Origin: Pochonia chlamydosporia 170
Lineage: Eukaryota > Ascomycota > Sordariomycetes > Hypocreales > Clavicipitaceae
Direction of reading: 5' to 3'
NCBI RefSeq assembly: GCF_001653235.2
Contig: NC_035794.1
Coordinates: 3,720,001-3,784,000 of the forward strand
DNA length: 64,000 nucleotides
A program made the translations under genes and the position numbers. Under the pieces are notes generated by a model, which worked only from the letters and a program-made list of their open reading frames with translations, made no database searches and had not been told where the DNA came from. This document shows, in pieces, positions 36,432 through 48,300 of the stretch. Numbering within the stretch: position 1 is the stretch's first letter; each line of letters begins with the position of its first letter.

Positions 36432-38436
36432 ATGGCCACCGAGGTCGAGCACCCCATGGCCTTGGCCACTGTTACTCCCGTTCCTGCTCCAATTTCTGCC
36501 TCTGAGAGTGACGTTGCCACACCCACATCCTCTACCAAGTTGTCCCCATCACAGTCAAGCTCCGGTGGCAATGGACAGTCTAATTCGAAGCGACCACCCA
36601 GGAAGAGCACATTGACCCAGCAGCAGAAGAACCAAAAGAGACAAAGAGCAACCCAGGATCAGCTTACTATTCTGGAGGTTGAGTTTAACAAGAACCCAAC
36701 CCCCACTGCTGGGGTTAGAGAGAGGATAGCGGAGGAGATCAACATGACCGAAAGGTCTGTTCAAATTTGGTTCCAGAACCGGTATGTTTCCTAGTTGTAG
36801 AGTCATGTGGCAATCCTTTGATGTGAAACTTGGAATACTGATCCCAGTTGTAGACGTGCAAAGATCAAGCTGTTGGCGAAGAAGAGCCTAGAAACAGGCG
36901 AAGATATCGATTCTATCCCGGAGTCAATGAGAGCATACCTCGCTATGCAAGCCATGGAAACAGGCAAGGGTCTGGGCGGCAGCTACCTTGGCCGAACGGG
37001 CTTGATGCCGTTTGGCCACAATGGCATGCTCCTTGGCGGCGACCAGGCCCAGGGTAAAGTTTGTAAGTCGTGCATCCATTTCTGGTCGGCGCTCTTCAAA
37101 CCTCAAAGTGCTTTACTGACTCAATCACGTCTAAGTGATTCATCACCTTACTTGCCGCTCCCTCAGCATAGGAAAGTGGACTCGAGTTGGACAAAACACC
37201 ATGGATCTCATCATCTTCTACTCGCCCGATAAGTGCACCATGACTTATTACATCAACAACGAACAGGCGGGATACAAGATTGAGTATCCCTTTTCGTATA
37301 TCAAGAATATTTGGCTGGAAAACAACGAGACTGATCCAAGCAAAATGGGCGGCATCGTCATTGAACTGAACCGCGCCCCGAATTTCTTCATGGACTCTGC
37401 GTCACAAAGCAGTGGCTTCTACCAGGTCGGTGATTTCACCGAAGACCTCCAGGCTACGCAATGCATGATCCACCATCTGGGAGGAAACCCCAAGGTCCTG
37501 ACAAGCCAGCTCGCTAAACTGGTCTCTCTCGACTCATTCATGAATCGACACAACCCGCAGCACTATGCCGCCGTCGCCGTCGCCGACCCGCATGCAATTT
37601 CAGTGTCTGCTCCTGTGTCGCCAACTGCACGGCCTGCATCACAGCCCAACTTCCATCAACCCCATGCCGGCATGATGCAAGACCATTGGGGTATGAACCA
37701 GATGCACTCTGCCATGCGCCCACCACCACAGGGCCATAAAAGACAGCGCAGTCGATCCGTCCCTGGCCCGATCGACTTCGCCATGTTTCAAAACCAGCCC
37801 ATGCCCTCGTTCTACATTCAACCTCCGGGCGACATGGGCCCTCCTCAACACAATCCGAGCATTTACGCACCTGTTCCTCAGCAACCAACCGGCATGGGTC
37901 ACAACTTGAGGATCGACACACAAGCAGGATTCGGACTGGATATGCGCCAATACCCAATGTCAGCAACAACGGCCTCGCCATCCGAGTTCCCTCCCAGCCC
38001 TGCCGGCACGTATTTGTCGCAAGGGCCTGAGACAGGACCTCTTCCAGCGACCAGTTTTGGGACCCCTTACAGCAACGGTGCCTTCCTGTCTCCCATGGTT
38101 GGCGCCGAGAATGGTGGAGGAACAATGTCGCCAATGCCATACAACGGTGCTGGCGAACCGTCCATTGTCGAACAATCTCCGCCAATGTCGATGATGGGGC
38201 GACCTGGGTCGGCTGAACTCTATGCCACGGGCCATGATGGCTCTTGCGCTGTCTCGGAGGATGGCGTCAGTCTAAACGAAATGTATTCCAAGCACACCAT
38301 CAATTTGCCTATGCATGGTCAATCACCCAACAACTTCGTGCAACCGCAACAAGGCGAATTGGACATGGACCAACTGGTGCAGTTTGACCATGTTGAGCCT
38401 GTTAGCTTGTCACCCGAGTCCGTCGCTCATCATTGA
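36432..38436 (+). CDS. Homeobox transcription factor (Phx1/Pah1/Htf1-type)
   Basis: Probable nuclear regulator of development or conidiation. Exons 36432-36781, 36854-37062 and 37136-38436 (introns 72 and 73 bp) give 619 residues. The homeodomain spans about 67-126, with helix-3 motif WFQN at 113-116 followed by R-R-A-K across the first splice. Residues 20-55 are Ser/Thr/Pro-rich. Behind the homeodomain is a conserved block ([19 protein letters not shown], then [20 protein letters not shown], and later [12 protein letters not shown]) shared by one fungal homeobox subgroup. The C-terminal ~240 residues are Pro/Gln/Met-rich, a likely activation region. The ATG at 36432 is the first in frame. 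Which named orthologue it is (MoHOX series, Pah1, Htf1) I cannot settle. Two candidate acceptors, six bases apart, end intron 1. Confidence 0.9.
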
Positions 38437-41400
38437 AGATGAAGGACTTTGGCCATGGAGCACCCGCCGTCTCTGTTGGTGAAAAGTGCGGGCAACGTTC
38501 TGTTGGCACCCAGCTACCCAGGAGACTACGGTTGACCAAGAAGGATTTACACATCATGCAGGCGTTGGCTGTTTTTGTTTTTGTCGGTCAAAAGCCGTTG
38601 ATACCACGGGCTATTGTCCGGCCTCGGATTGGAATGCTATACCCGTTGCTCGTTTTTGGGCCGTTTGGAAGGATTTTACATACCCTGTCTTGTACCCAGA
38701 TGGTTGCTATTTATCCCATCTGCCTTGTACCATCGCCTCTCGCCAAATTTACTCATCTGTACCTTACGACGCCAATTCAACGTGGTGGTCGATCTCGTTC
38801 ACGACGATGACCGCCACGAACAGATTGCATGATGACGACACCATGTGATGTTGCACATGCTTGTCTGGTATAGCGATCGTACATTTGCTCCTTTTTTACT
38901 CCTTTTTTTTTTGTGTTTGCCAATGGCAATCGCTTTTTGCAACAAACATGGTTGACGCACAATATTCTGATATTCTGCGAATTTACCTACCCTGGTGGCC
39001 TGTTTTCATGTTCTACTCGGCCAGTTACAACTTCGCTTTCTCTTCATGTTGGCTGCTTCGTCTTCTGTCCATTCGAGTATCTGTCCGTCTAAGGGTAGCG
39101 GATTTTGCCACCACGCTATACCTGGGGATCTAATCTACATTTCTTGCATATCTTGAGTAATACGGGTCATTTTTCTCTTTTTGTTATTTGCGTTTGATGT
39201 TGGCGACTGATTTGGGAGGTGGGCCCAGGAGGCTCAAGCGGAAGGTTCATTGTTCTATTTTTTTTTTAAAGCTCTTTTTTTTTTTTTTTTTGGGCAAAGG
39301 GGAAAGTGATGGATTTTATGTTCCTTGAAACTAGGGAAAGAGACGCCTTTAAGCAATAGAGAAGCAACACAAAAGCAACACGGGTGTGACCGCGAGGGGG
39401 ATCACGACAGACGATCTTAAGAGACGTCGTCTTCTTGGGCAATTTGACTGTGCACTTGAGAATAGTGGACAAGAGGTTGGCTGGTGAAGGCGAGGTTAGG
39501 TTCGTACTTGTGGCCGCATTTAGGAATACAATACAAATGGGTTCAAAGCTTTGAAATTTCTGGTATCTTTGCTATATGCAGTGCTGTGCGTTGTTGTGAA
39601 TGGGGTAAAGTGATCTATTTATCGCGGCATGAAGGGACGGGCTGAGTTGGGATATTAAAATTATGAATGCCAAAGGTGACGCTACAGCAAAAGTGGCAAG
39701 GTACGTGGGCAAGTACTGAGGTGAGATCTGATAATGTCGAGTATAGGTGCCTTGGTGGTGAGGCGGCTTTCGATGGATAAGCCACTCCATGATACATGGT
39801 AATGACATGGGGGGCTGTGTGACGATGGGAGACGTCGGTGGCAGAAACAGGAACAAGTATGTGGCGGTTGACGACCGAGGAGAAAAGAACATGGAGATCT
39901 TGGTGTGATACTTGTTCTCATCTTGGACTACTTCAAGTAGAGACTGTGTGTGTGGTGGACACATGTGCGGTGGGAGGTTGTTTGGTCAATTGAACCAGTT
40001 GACGGGTGGTGACGGACATGGTCCGCTCTGGGGGACAGAGGACTGGGGCACTGGGGAACTGGGGTACGTAGGGAGAGAGGAGCGACTCGAGTGGCTCACC
40101 CAAGTCATTGTCCTTCTTCAGGCTTTGTATCTTTGGACTTGACCAACAGGAGGGAACATTGAATGGAATCCCCTCCTGGGTGGGAGTTGGTTGATGGGTG
40201 CGTGGGAGACAGACTGATGGTTGGATGGGATTGAACAGTGCAGCCATTTCAAGCCAGGAGGGGAAGGCGGCTCCACTTGGTGATGCCATTGATGGCTGTG
40301 CAGGAAGGACTTGACTCTGACGAGTACAGTACATGTAGTGTTTGCTGCGTTGCCAGGCTCATATACTCCGTACTTCAGTACCAGACTCCATACAGTCTGA
40401 CACAACATGATGGCGGTGTTTGTCCTTACGAGTTTGCGGTGTGTATTGTGCGCAAGGGATGATGTTTCACCAGCAGACTGCACTGTTGGTGGATGCTGGT
40501 GACGGCGGCGGCTGTTCATGCGCACATCTGGTACTGTGGTCGTACTCGCAGCCATTTTGGCAGATGGACAAGTGCTGCTTAAAGTATCGACTGCATCATT
40601 CGGCATGAGTACAGCAGAGTTGAGTGTCTGCCACAGAACAGCATCCTTCGAGTTGTCTTGGATTAGACTGGACGTTGGATCGTCGCTTTGGCTCTCGGTT
40701 GAAGCTGCGCCACGTTGCTCACGCTGTACGGAGTACGTCAGGACAAGACGGGGCCACGCAAGTGCCAAGATCTGACTGTTCGTCTGCGTTCAATAATTGC
40801 TGTTGTGATTTGATGGACCATTGAACTGATGCTGTGCAGTGCTGCACTGCACTGGCTGCATTTACTCTGCAGTCGCAGTTTGTGCCTTTTTTACTTTTTT
40901 TTCCGCGTCAGAGTGTTGCGACAGGCGGTGTTGCTGCGCCTGGCTGACACGACTTCAAATGCACATACTCCGTATGTCTGGTTGACTTTTTTTTGGGCTG
41001 GCACTGCACAGTACTCCATACAAGCATCAGGCCAGACTCGACCGTTGGATTGATTGCAGGCCGGCGGGGCATGGGGACAAACTTGGACGCCACGGGCCTG
41101 GATCATCATAGATTTCTAGACGTTATTGGACCGTAGCGCCGCCTCGTTGCAAGGAAGCGAATTAAGTTTGGTGTTGGAGCACCATTGAGGCTGTTGGGCC
41201 TGGGTACCTATCTAGGTACCTAGCAGTCAATTCGTGGTGGCTGTTCCAAATATCGCTGTTGCCGAAACTGGTTTCCTTCAATGTTCCGTTGATGTCTTCC
41301 CTTTAATGTTCCATGTCAATCTTCTCTCCAAACTTGCGACTGTCAATTCTGCGATATCCTTCTGACGTTGGCAAAGCGTCACGTTTTTTTCTTTCTGTCC

Positions 41401-41636
41401 ATCACAACCGTGCTTCTGCTGCATATTTCCCTCGTTATCAAGTCTATCTATTCTCTAGCGGCCTGCTTTTTACCTGATTGTATTTCTCCTTCTCTGCAGG
41501 CTTCTGGACCTTGTTAGCGATACCCTGACACGGAAACACATACTTCTAGCAATATCCATTGTTTCAGTCCAACGAATATGCATCTCATCACATTCCAACA
41601 CTGAGACACTGTCGATTATTTTTCCTTCCTTGGACT
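38437..41636. other. Intergenic between homeobox and P4-ATPase genes
   Basis: 3.2 kb. The first part is 3' UTR of the homeobox gene. T-tracts are at about 38902-38912 and 39274-39291. Exact TACTCCGT/ACGGAGTA words occur at 40364, 40729 and 40966, and an inverted repeat at 41203-41220. A 216-residue minus frame at 40768-40118 opens with TTG and has no recognisable motif. C/T-rich sequence at 41380-41510 with an intron-like end (ctctgcag at 41492-41499) suggests the 5' leader of the ATPase. Confidence 0.55.
41203..41220. repeat. Inverted repeat GGTACCTA-tc-TAGGTACC
   Basis: Two perfect 8-bp arms separated by two bases, 416 bp upstream of the P4-ATPase ATG. It shares the CCTA/TAGG words of the palindrome at 13246. 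Confidence 0.8.
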
Positions 41637-44600
41637 ATGGCTCCTGCGCGACCACCAAGTCGACATGGCGGCTTATCGTCGCGCGACGAGGTCAACGATA
41701 ACAACGACAACTCCCACGTCGCACCCATGACGACACACGACCAGACTCCAAATTTGCCCCGACGAGCACCTCCGAGGAGAGCAAATACCGACCCTGTACA
41801 CCAGCCCGGCGTCGTGCGGTCGGTGTCTTTCTCAGAAGACTCGAATAGGCGGTCACACGTGGACTCGACGAGACGGCTTGGCCACGACCAGCATGTGCTG
41901 CTTACGATTCCGTCGAGAGATCCCGACGCCGAAATGGGGTCTGCATCCGACAATGCTGATAAGCATACAGACAAGACGACCTCTGCCGAGACCACAAGAC
42001 CCGTGCGCGACAAGGCGACTGAGACGTTGAGAGATTCCATTCGGCGATTTCGACCCGGCAAGAAGAGAAAGGACAACACGAACAAGAGGCTGCGGAAGCC
42101 GTCGTGGAAGGATGCATTCAAGGCCTTTCTTGTTGCTGTATATCAAAAAATCATCATCGAGTGCTTGTTACGGAGGAAGCCGATCCCGCCGAGCGTCGAT
42201 GGGCGACACATTCCCATAAACTCAACCGATGCGCTAATTGACGAGCGGAGCCAACGGCCGTACATTAGCAACTTTATTCGGTCTTCGCGATATACGGCCT
42301 ACGACTTTGTGCCCAAGCAGTTGCTGTTTCAGTTTAGCAAGCTGGGTAACTTTTACTTTTTGGTCATGGGCATCTTGCAGATGATTCCTGGCTTGAGTAC
42401 TGTTGGACGATGGACGACTATTGTGCCGTTGGGCATCTTCGTTGCGTTTAGTATGCTCAAGGAGGGATATGATGATTACCGGAGGTATCAGTTGGACAAG
42501 TCGGAAAATCGAAGCATGGCCTGGGTTCTGAACCACGGACGGCGACAAGGTTCTACTGAAAAGAAGCAAGAAAAGAAGCACCACAAGGCGGCAGACACAA
42601 AAGGGCATGCTTCAAGTGGCGATGCTGACCTTGAGAGCGGCGTGAATGCCAACGACGACGACGGCAATTGGCTGCACGTGCAGTGGCAGCACGTCAAGGT
42701 TGGTGACGTGGTGAGACTGAGCCGAAACGATGGCGTGCCGGCAGACATGGTTTTGCTGCATGCTACGGGTCCCAATGGTGTTGCATACATTGAGACGATG
42801 GCTTTGGATGGCGAGACAAACCTAAAGAGTAAACAGGCGTGTCCTCTTCTTGCGGAGCGGTGCAACACCCTCGATGGCATCAAGTCGGCGCAAGCTACCA
42901 TTGTTTCCGAAGACCCCAACATTGACCTGTACAGTTACGATGGCCGGGTTGCAGTTGGAGAAGAGACGCTGCCTTTGTCGTTGAACAATGTCGTCTATCG
43001 AGGATCTGTTCTTCGCAACACTACAGAGGCCATCGGTATCGTGGTCAACTCTGGAGAGGAGTGCAAGATTCGCATGAACGCCAACAAGAACGTTACCGCC
43101 AAGAAACCCGCCATGCACAACATCATCAACAAGATGGTGCTTTTGCAAATCATCATTGTCATCATGCTTGCCGTTGGATTTACAGTTGGATACTCTCTCT
43201 GGAAGAAGGATACCCAAGACCATTCCTTCTACCTCGTTTCCAGCGGCCAATGGAGTGCCAATGTGCCCTTTAAGGAAATCTTTTTCGGATACCTCATCAT
43301 GTTCAACACACTTATTCCGCTGTCCCTGTACATCAGCATGGAAATCATCAAGATTGGCCAGCTGATTTTGCTTCAGGATGTCGACATGTACGACCCCGTA
43401 ACAGACACTCCCATGGTGGCAAACACGACGACCATCTTGGAGAACCTGGGACAAGTAAGCTATGTATTCTCAGACAAAACTGGCACATTGACCGAAAACA
43501 TCATGCGGTTCCGCAAGATGAGCGTTGCTGGTGTAGCCTTTCTGCACGACATGGACGTGCAACGGGATGAGGATGTCAAGCAGAAGAAGATTGAGGCTGC
43601 CACATGGAGTCGTCGCAACAAGGGCAAACAATCGCAACAGGTTGTGCCATTGTCGCCGCACAAGGCCAAGTTCTTTGACCACCACGATGAAGATGACATT
43701 CTAGAAGAAGACGAGGAAGATGATCGCCCCGCACCGCCCAAGAGAACGGCATCCGTTGCGAGTGCATCGCATTGGAAATCGACGGTACGACCGAATGAGG
43801 AGCCTGAAATCAAGACGGAGGAGTTGCTGGACTACATTCGGCGAAAGCCAAACACCGTCTTCTCCCGAAAGGCGAAGCACTTTTTGCTGTGTATTGCCTT
43901 GTGCCACACTTGCTTGCCTGAGAAGCAGGATGGCGACGACATTTCTTTCCAAGCTGCTTCCCCTGATGAACTGGCCTTGGTTGAAGCCGCTCGTGACATG
44001 GGCTGGCTGATGATTGACCGCCCGGCGCAGACGATCAAGCTGCAGTCGCGAGATGAGAAAGGCACCCTCCAAGTCGAGTCATATCAAGTCTTGGATGTGA
44101 TTGAATTCAGCAGCAAGCGGAAGAGGATGTCCATCATCATCAGAATGCCCGATGGCCGTATTTGCGTCTTCTGCAAGGGCGCGGATAACGTCATCACGTC
44201 TCGACTCAAGTTAAGTCATTTGGCCGAGCAAAAGGCAAAGGATATTGGGCGAAGGGCTAGTATGCGCAAGACATTTGAGCAGGACAAGGCTCGAACGCGA
44301 ATGAGCATGGCCAGCGGAAGAGGTACGCCAAGAACGAGTCTTGCCCTGAAGCGAGGCGAATCAATTGATCGATTGGAGAGCCTGCGACGTAGCATCGGCA
44401 GACTATCAACCGACATGAACAGGCTTTCGCACTCGGAGGGTGTAAGTTCCTGGTTGGCTCGACGAGAAACTGAGGAGCTGGGCACGCCTCGAGCTTCGAT
44501 GGAGGTGTCGCGCAATGGACGACCTAGCCTTGGCAAAGCGCCGTCGTTTGTGGAGAATGCAGACCATCGAATTGACGAGTCTATTGCTGCAAATGAAGCC

Positions 44601-46303
44601 GCTGTTTTTGAGCACTGCTTCCAGCATGTTGATGACTTTGCGTCTGAGGGTTTGCGAACACTGCTCTACGCCTATCGGTACATTGAAGAGGATTCATATG
44701 CTTCATGGAAGGAACTGTACCGTGAGGCTGAGACTAGCCTCGTCAACCGCCAGGAGCTGATTGAGGAAGCTGGCGAGATTATTGAGCAAAAGTTTGAGCT
44801 CGCTGGTGCAACTGCCATTGAAGATAAGCTGCAAGATGGTGTGCCAGAGACCATTGACAAGCTTCGACGAGCAAATATCAAGGTTTGGATGCTTACGGGT
44901 GACAAGCGTGAGACGGCCATCAATATCGGCCATTCTGCCCGTGTTTGCAAACCATTCTCGGAAGTCTACATCCTCGATGGTACCTTGGGTAATCTCCAAG
45001 ATACCATGACTGCCACCCTCAACGACGTCTGCCGCGGCATGGTTCCCCATTCAGTTGTCGTGGTGGATGGCCAAACGCTGGCAACCATCGACGCATCCGA
45101 CGACCTTGCCGTGCTCTTCTACGACCTCGTCCTGCGAGTCGACTCCGTCATCTGCTGCCGCGCATCTCCATCGCAGAAGGCCAACCTCGTCACCTCGATC
45201 CGCCGCTTCATCCCATCCTCCATGACGCTTGCTATTGGCGACGGCGCCAACGACATTGGCATGATTCAATCGTCCCACGTGGGCATCGGCATTTCGGGTC
45301 GCGAGGGCCTCCAGGCCTCTCGCATATCAGACTATTCCATCGCCCAGTTCCGCTTCCTTCAGCAACTACTCTTCGTCCACGGCCGCTGGAACTACCTCCG
45401 CACAGGAAAATACGTCCTCGCCACGTTCTGGAAGGAAATCCTCTTCTTCCTAGTGCAGGCCCACTTTCAACGGTTCAACGGATACTCGGGCACTTCGCTC
45501 TTTGAGTCGTGGAGTCTAACAGTGTTTAATAGCCTGTTCACTTCGCTTCCCGTCATCTTGCTGGGTATCTTCGAAAAGGACCTGAGTGCCGAGACGTTGC
45601 TTGCCGTGCCGGAGCTGTACACGTTTGGACAGCAGAACAGGGGCTTCAGCTTCAAGCAGTACTTTGGATGGGTGTTTATGGGCACGGTGGGGAGCTTTGT
45701 CATTTATTATTTCACATTTGGCGAGTATTGGAGCGCGTTGTTTTCTGTGGATACGAGTTTGTACGCCATGGGAGCGGTGTGCTTTACCGTTGGTGTGATT
45801 TTCATCAACGTGAAGTTACTGTAAGTTTGCTCTACACTACACACACACTATACTACGCCACATGTGATTATGAAACTAACTGTGATAGAATTCTGGAGCT
45901 ACACTGCAAAACGGTAATCACCTTTGGAGGCTTCATCATCTCCATTGCGGGTTGGTTCCTGTGGTGCCTCATCCTCTCGGCCATGTACCCTAAGAAAGTA
46001 GGCAAGGATATGGTCCGCCGCGGCTTTCTCGACAACTTTAGCCGCCAATTATCATGGTGGACGACGCTGCTTGTCGCACTGGCTACGCTCGTGGTGATGG
46101 ATTTGGTGGTCCAGGGAGTAAGGCGTGTGTACTGGCCTACGGACCAGGATCTCATGCAGCGTATCGAGAAGGATAGTAGTGCGAGGCGAGCGTTGCGCGA
46201 ACATGCCGCTTTGCGGGAGCAGGGAGCGGGGGATGATGTTGAGATGCAGGATTTGATGGTGCAGAGGGGGATGGGCGAGGAGGGCAAGAAGAGTGGATTG
46301 TAG
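41637..46303 (+). CDS. P4-type phospholipid-flipping ATPase, Dnf3-like
   Basis: Moves phospholipids to the cytosolic leaflet of Golgi or plasma membranes. Exons 41637-45820 and 45889-46303 (68-bp intron) give 1532 residues. P-type motifs: DGETNLK in the actuator domain, DKTGTLTEN with phosphorylated D613, KGADNVI in the nucleotide domain, TGDKRETA (about 1088), and GDGANDIGMIQ (about 1201). The YISNFIRSSRYTAYDF and QFSKLGNFYFLVMGILQMIP segments near membrane helix 1 fit Dnf3/Pde1 better than Drs2, Dnf1/2 or Neo1; this subtype is inferred. The N-terminal ~190 residues are charged and disordered. Two inserts break the P/N region: an acidic one (about 683-700) and a long Ser/Arg-rich one (about 860-975) with many R-x-S sites. 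The first ATG after a long leader is chosen as start. A beta subunit (Cdc50 family) is not in this window. Confidence 0.93.
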
Positions 46304-46629
46304 GCATGGTTGAGGAATGATGAGGTTATGTGATTTGGTTTTAGAATTTGATACCATAGATGGGAAGCATGGCGTTGGGGTATCTTTTATGAGAATTGAT
46401 ACAAGTATTTTATGGTATTTGCTGGGATGGTGAATGCTTTGATTGTATGTTTGACCGGTGTTGACGTTGAGTGCTGGTGGTGTCTGTGACTGGGTTATAT
46501 GCCCGTTATCATTGCTTTGGAGTGCTTGAACATGTCGGCGGGGGGGTTTTGGTCCAACTAGGAAGGACTAGTCAGTTAAGAGGATGATGGTCGGGTATAG
46601 ATTGTAAATACGATGGCTTGCTGCACTGG
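46304..46629. other. P4-ATPase 3' flank
   Basis: About 330 bp of probable 3' UTR and spacer leading into the degenerate repeat. Nothing specific seen. Confidence 0.6.
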
Positions 46630-47080
46630 CTAAGCGTACAATGCTATCTGTCATGCAGACATCTCATGAAGCAAGATAACTACACGCTTAAGCTACAGGA
46701 TTATAAGCTATGCTATATATATTACAAGGACGGCTTGTTAACTACACCTCACAATGAGGCAGAGACTATTACAAGGCGAAACGAACCATTATACATGCCA
46801 TATGCATTGGAGAGTAGACGCTTATTAAGTACAGAGCACATGAAAGAGGAAATTACACTCAATTACACGGTGTTACTTTATATTTTATGCTGTGTGTTAG
46901 AGAGGAGAACTTGTTAACTGCACGGCACATAAAAGATGTAATTTACACTCGACTTACTCATTATACGTCCGCCATATACATTAAGCGTACACACTGTCAG
47001 TACACGTCACCTAAAGCAAGATACACACTCAATTTACACGATTAATTAATGCCACACATTAGAGAGGAGACGCTTGCCAA
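46630..47080. repeat. Degenerate minisatellite, about five units of 80-100 bp
   Basis: AT-rich. Related blocks recur at about 46632, 46732, 46819, 46909 and 46986, with a last fragment at 47070. Shared words are a gcttgttaactacac-like core, an (a)ttacactcaattacacg-like middle, a (cat)tatacatgccatatgcatt-like segment, and gagaggaga(c)gctt at unit borders. Units have drifted by substitutions and small indels. The 99-residue frame at 46618-46917 runs through it but reads only the repeat. It is probably non-coding. Confidence 0.65.
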
Positions 47081-47134
47081 AAACAAACCCTGTACGCCAA
47101 CACCCATGACCATAATAACTCTTCATCCACGCAG

Positions 47135-48300
47135 CTAGCACTCGTCATCACCAACATCTCTATCAACCCTCACCATCACCTTCCCCCTCGCATGCCGTCC
47201 CCCCAGCTTCTCATACGCCTTGTCCGCCTCGTCCAACGGCCAAACACTATCCCTCACAACCTTGACGTCCCCCCTCCCCAGCATGGCGACGATCCTCTCC
47301 CTGTCGGCGAGGGTAGGCGACATCATGGACACGCCTTTCCACAGGCGGCCTACGCCGCCGAGCCATCTGCTTACGGGCCACCACTCATTCAGTTTCATCT
47401 GGATGACAGCGCGCAAGAAGTCGGGGACGTCAAAGGACGGGGGTTTTATCCCGGCGGAGGAGTAGATGCCCCCTTGGACGAGATACGCCGGTGAGTGAGC
47501 GTATATAGCGTGGAATCCGAGCGTGTCGATGATGGTGTCGAACGGTTTGGAAGAAAAGGTTGCTTTTAGGTGGTATGGTAGGTGTTTATGCTGCGTGTAG
47601 TCAACCACCTACACCAGTCAGTTTATAATGAGCATAAAACGTCGAGTAAACAAACCTCATCTGCGCCCAGACTCTTAACCAAATCCCCATTCTTGCCACT
47701 ACACACACCAACGATATACCCATCGTCTCCCACGATCCTCCTCACCATCTACACAACCATGGTACCTATCCCTCCACTCGCCGCCACAACGAGCACCCTA
47801 TCCCCCTTCTTGGCGCCCGACTCCTCCACCATCTGCGCGGCCGTCATCCCCGTCAGCAGACAGCCCGCTGCGTCGGCGAAGCTCACATCCTCGGGTTTGC
47901 GGACGGCGTACTTGGCCGGAATGGCGATGTATTCTGCGAGGGCGCCCGTCCCCGTGGCGAGGGCATGAGAGGCGGGCAGCATGGCGACGACTTTATCGCC
48001 CTTTTGGAAGCGTGGAGTTTGTTGCGGGTCGGGGTGCCAGACGTCGGTGATGGTGCCGCTGAGGTCCATTTCGGGGGTGCAGGTTGCGGCGCGGAGAAAG
48101 GTTGGGATGAGTGTCATTTGGAAGATGGCGCCGATGTTGAGGCCCGCGAAGGCGACTTTGATGAGGATCCATTCTTCGGGGAGGGGTGAGTCGCGGGGGA
48201 GGGGGAGGGATGGAGGGAGGGTTGGTGTTGGGGTTGTTGTGAAGGAGAGGACGGTGGAGGGGGGGCCGCGGGAGGAGAATGTCCAGAGGCGGGTTGTCAT
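47135..48300 (-). pseudogene. MDR oxidoreductase (quinone reductase-like) interrupted by a TAG codon
   Basis: Zinc-independent medium-chain dehydrogenase/reductase type; would reduce an enone, quinone or alcohol with NADP(H). Exons 48300-47656 and 47608-47135 (47-bp intron, donor GTTTGT) encode 372 codons in a consistent frame except for TAG at 47751-47749 (codon 184). Before it: GroES-like domain and the Rossmann turn AASGGIGT. After it the frame continues directly with a family-like stretch (MVRRIVGDDGYIVGVCSG, SLGADE, then VVDYTQ) to a natural stop. No intron of credible size removes the TAG. It lies where the family often has Gln, so a CAG-to-TAG change is the simplest explanation. Either a recent pseudogene or a sequence error. 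The start is the ATG beside a (GGT)n run. Confidence 0.82.

Noticed and set aside
40118..40768. 216-residue minus frame upstream of the P4-ATPase
   Set aside because: Begins with TTG, spans two TACTCCGT-type repeat words and has no domain.
42822..43454. 210-residue antisense frame within the P4-ATPase
   Set aside because: Complement of conserved ATPase motifs; nothing supports its own expression.
46618..46917. 99-residue plus frame
   Set aside because: It simply reads through the degenerate minisatellite.
47692..47757. An intron that would remove the TAG in the MDR gene
   Set aside because: Every GT..AG pair tried either shifts the frame or deletes conserved Rossmann sequence; the shortest pair is only 9 bp.
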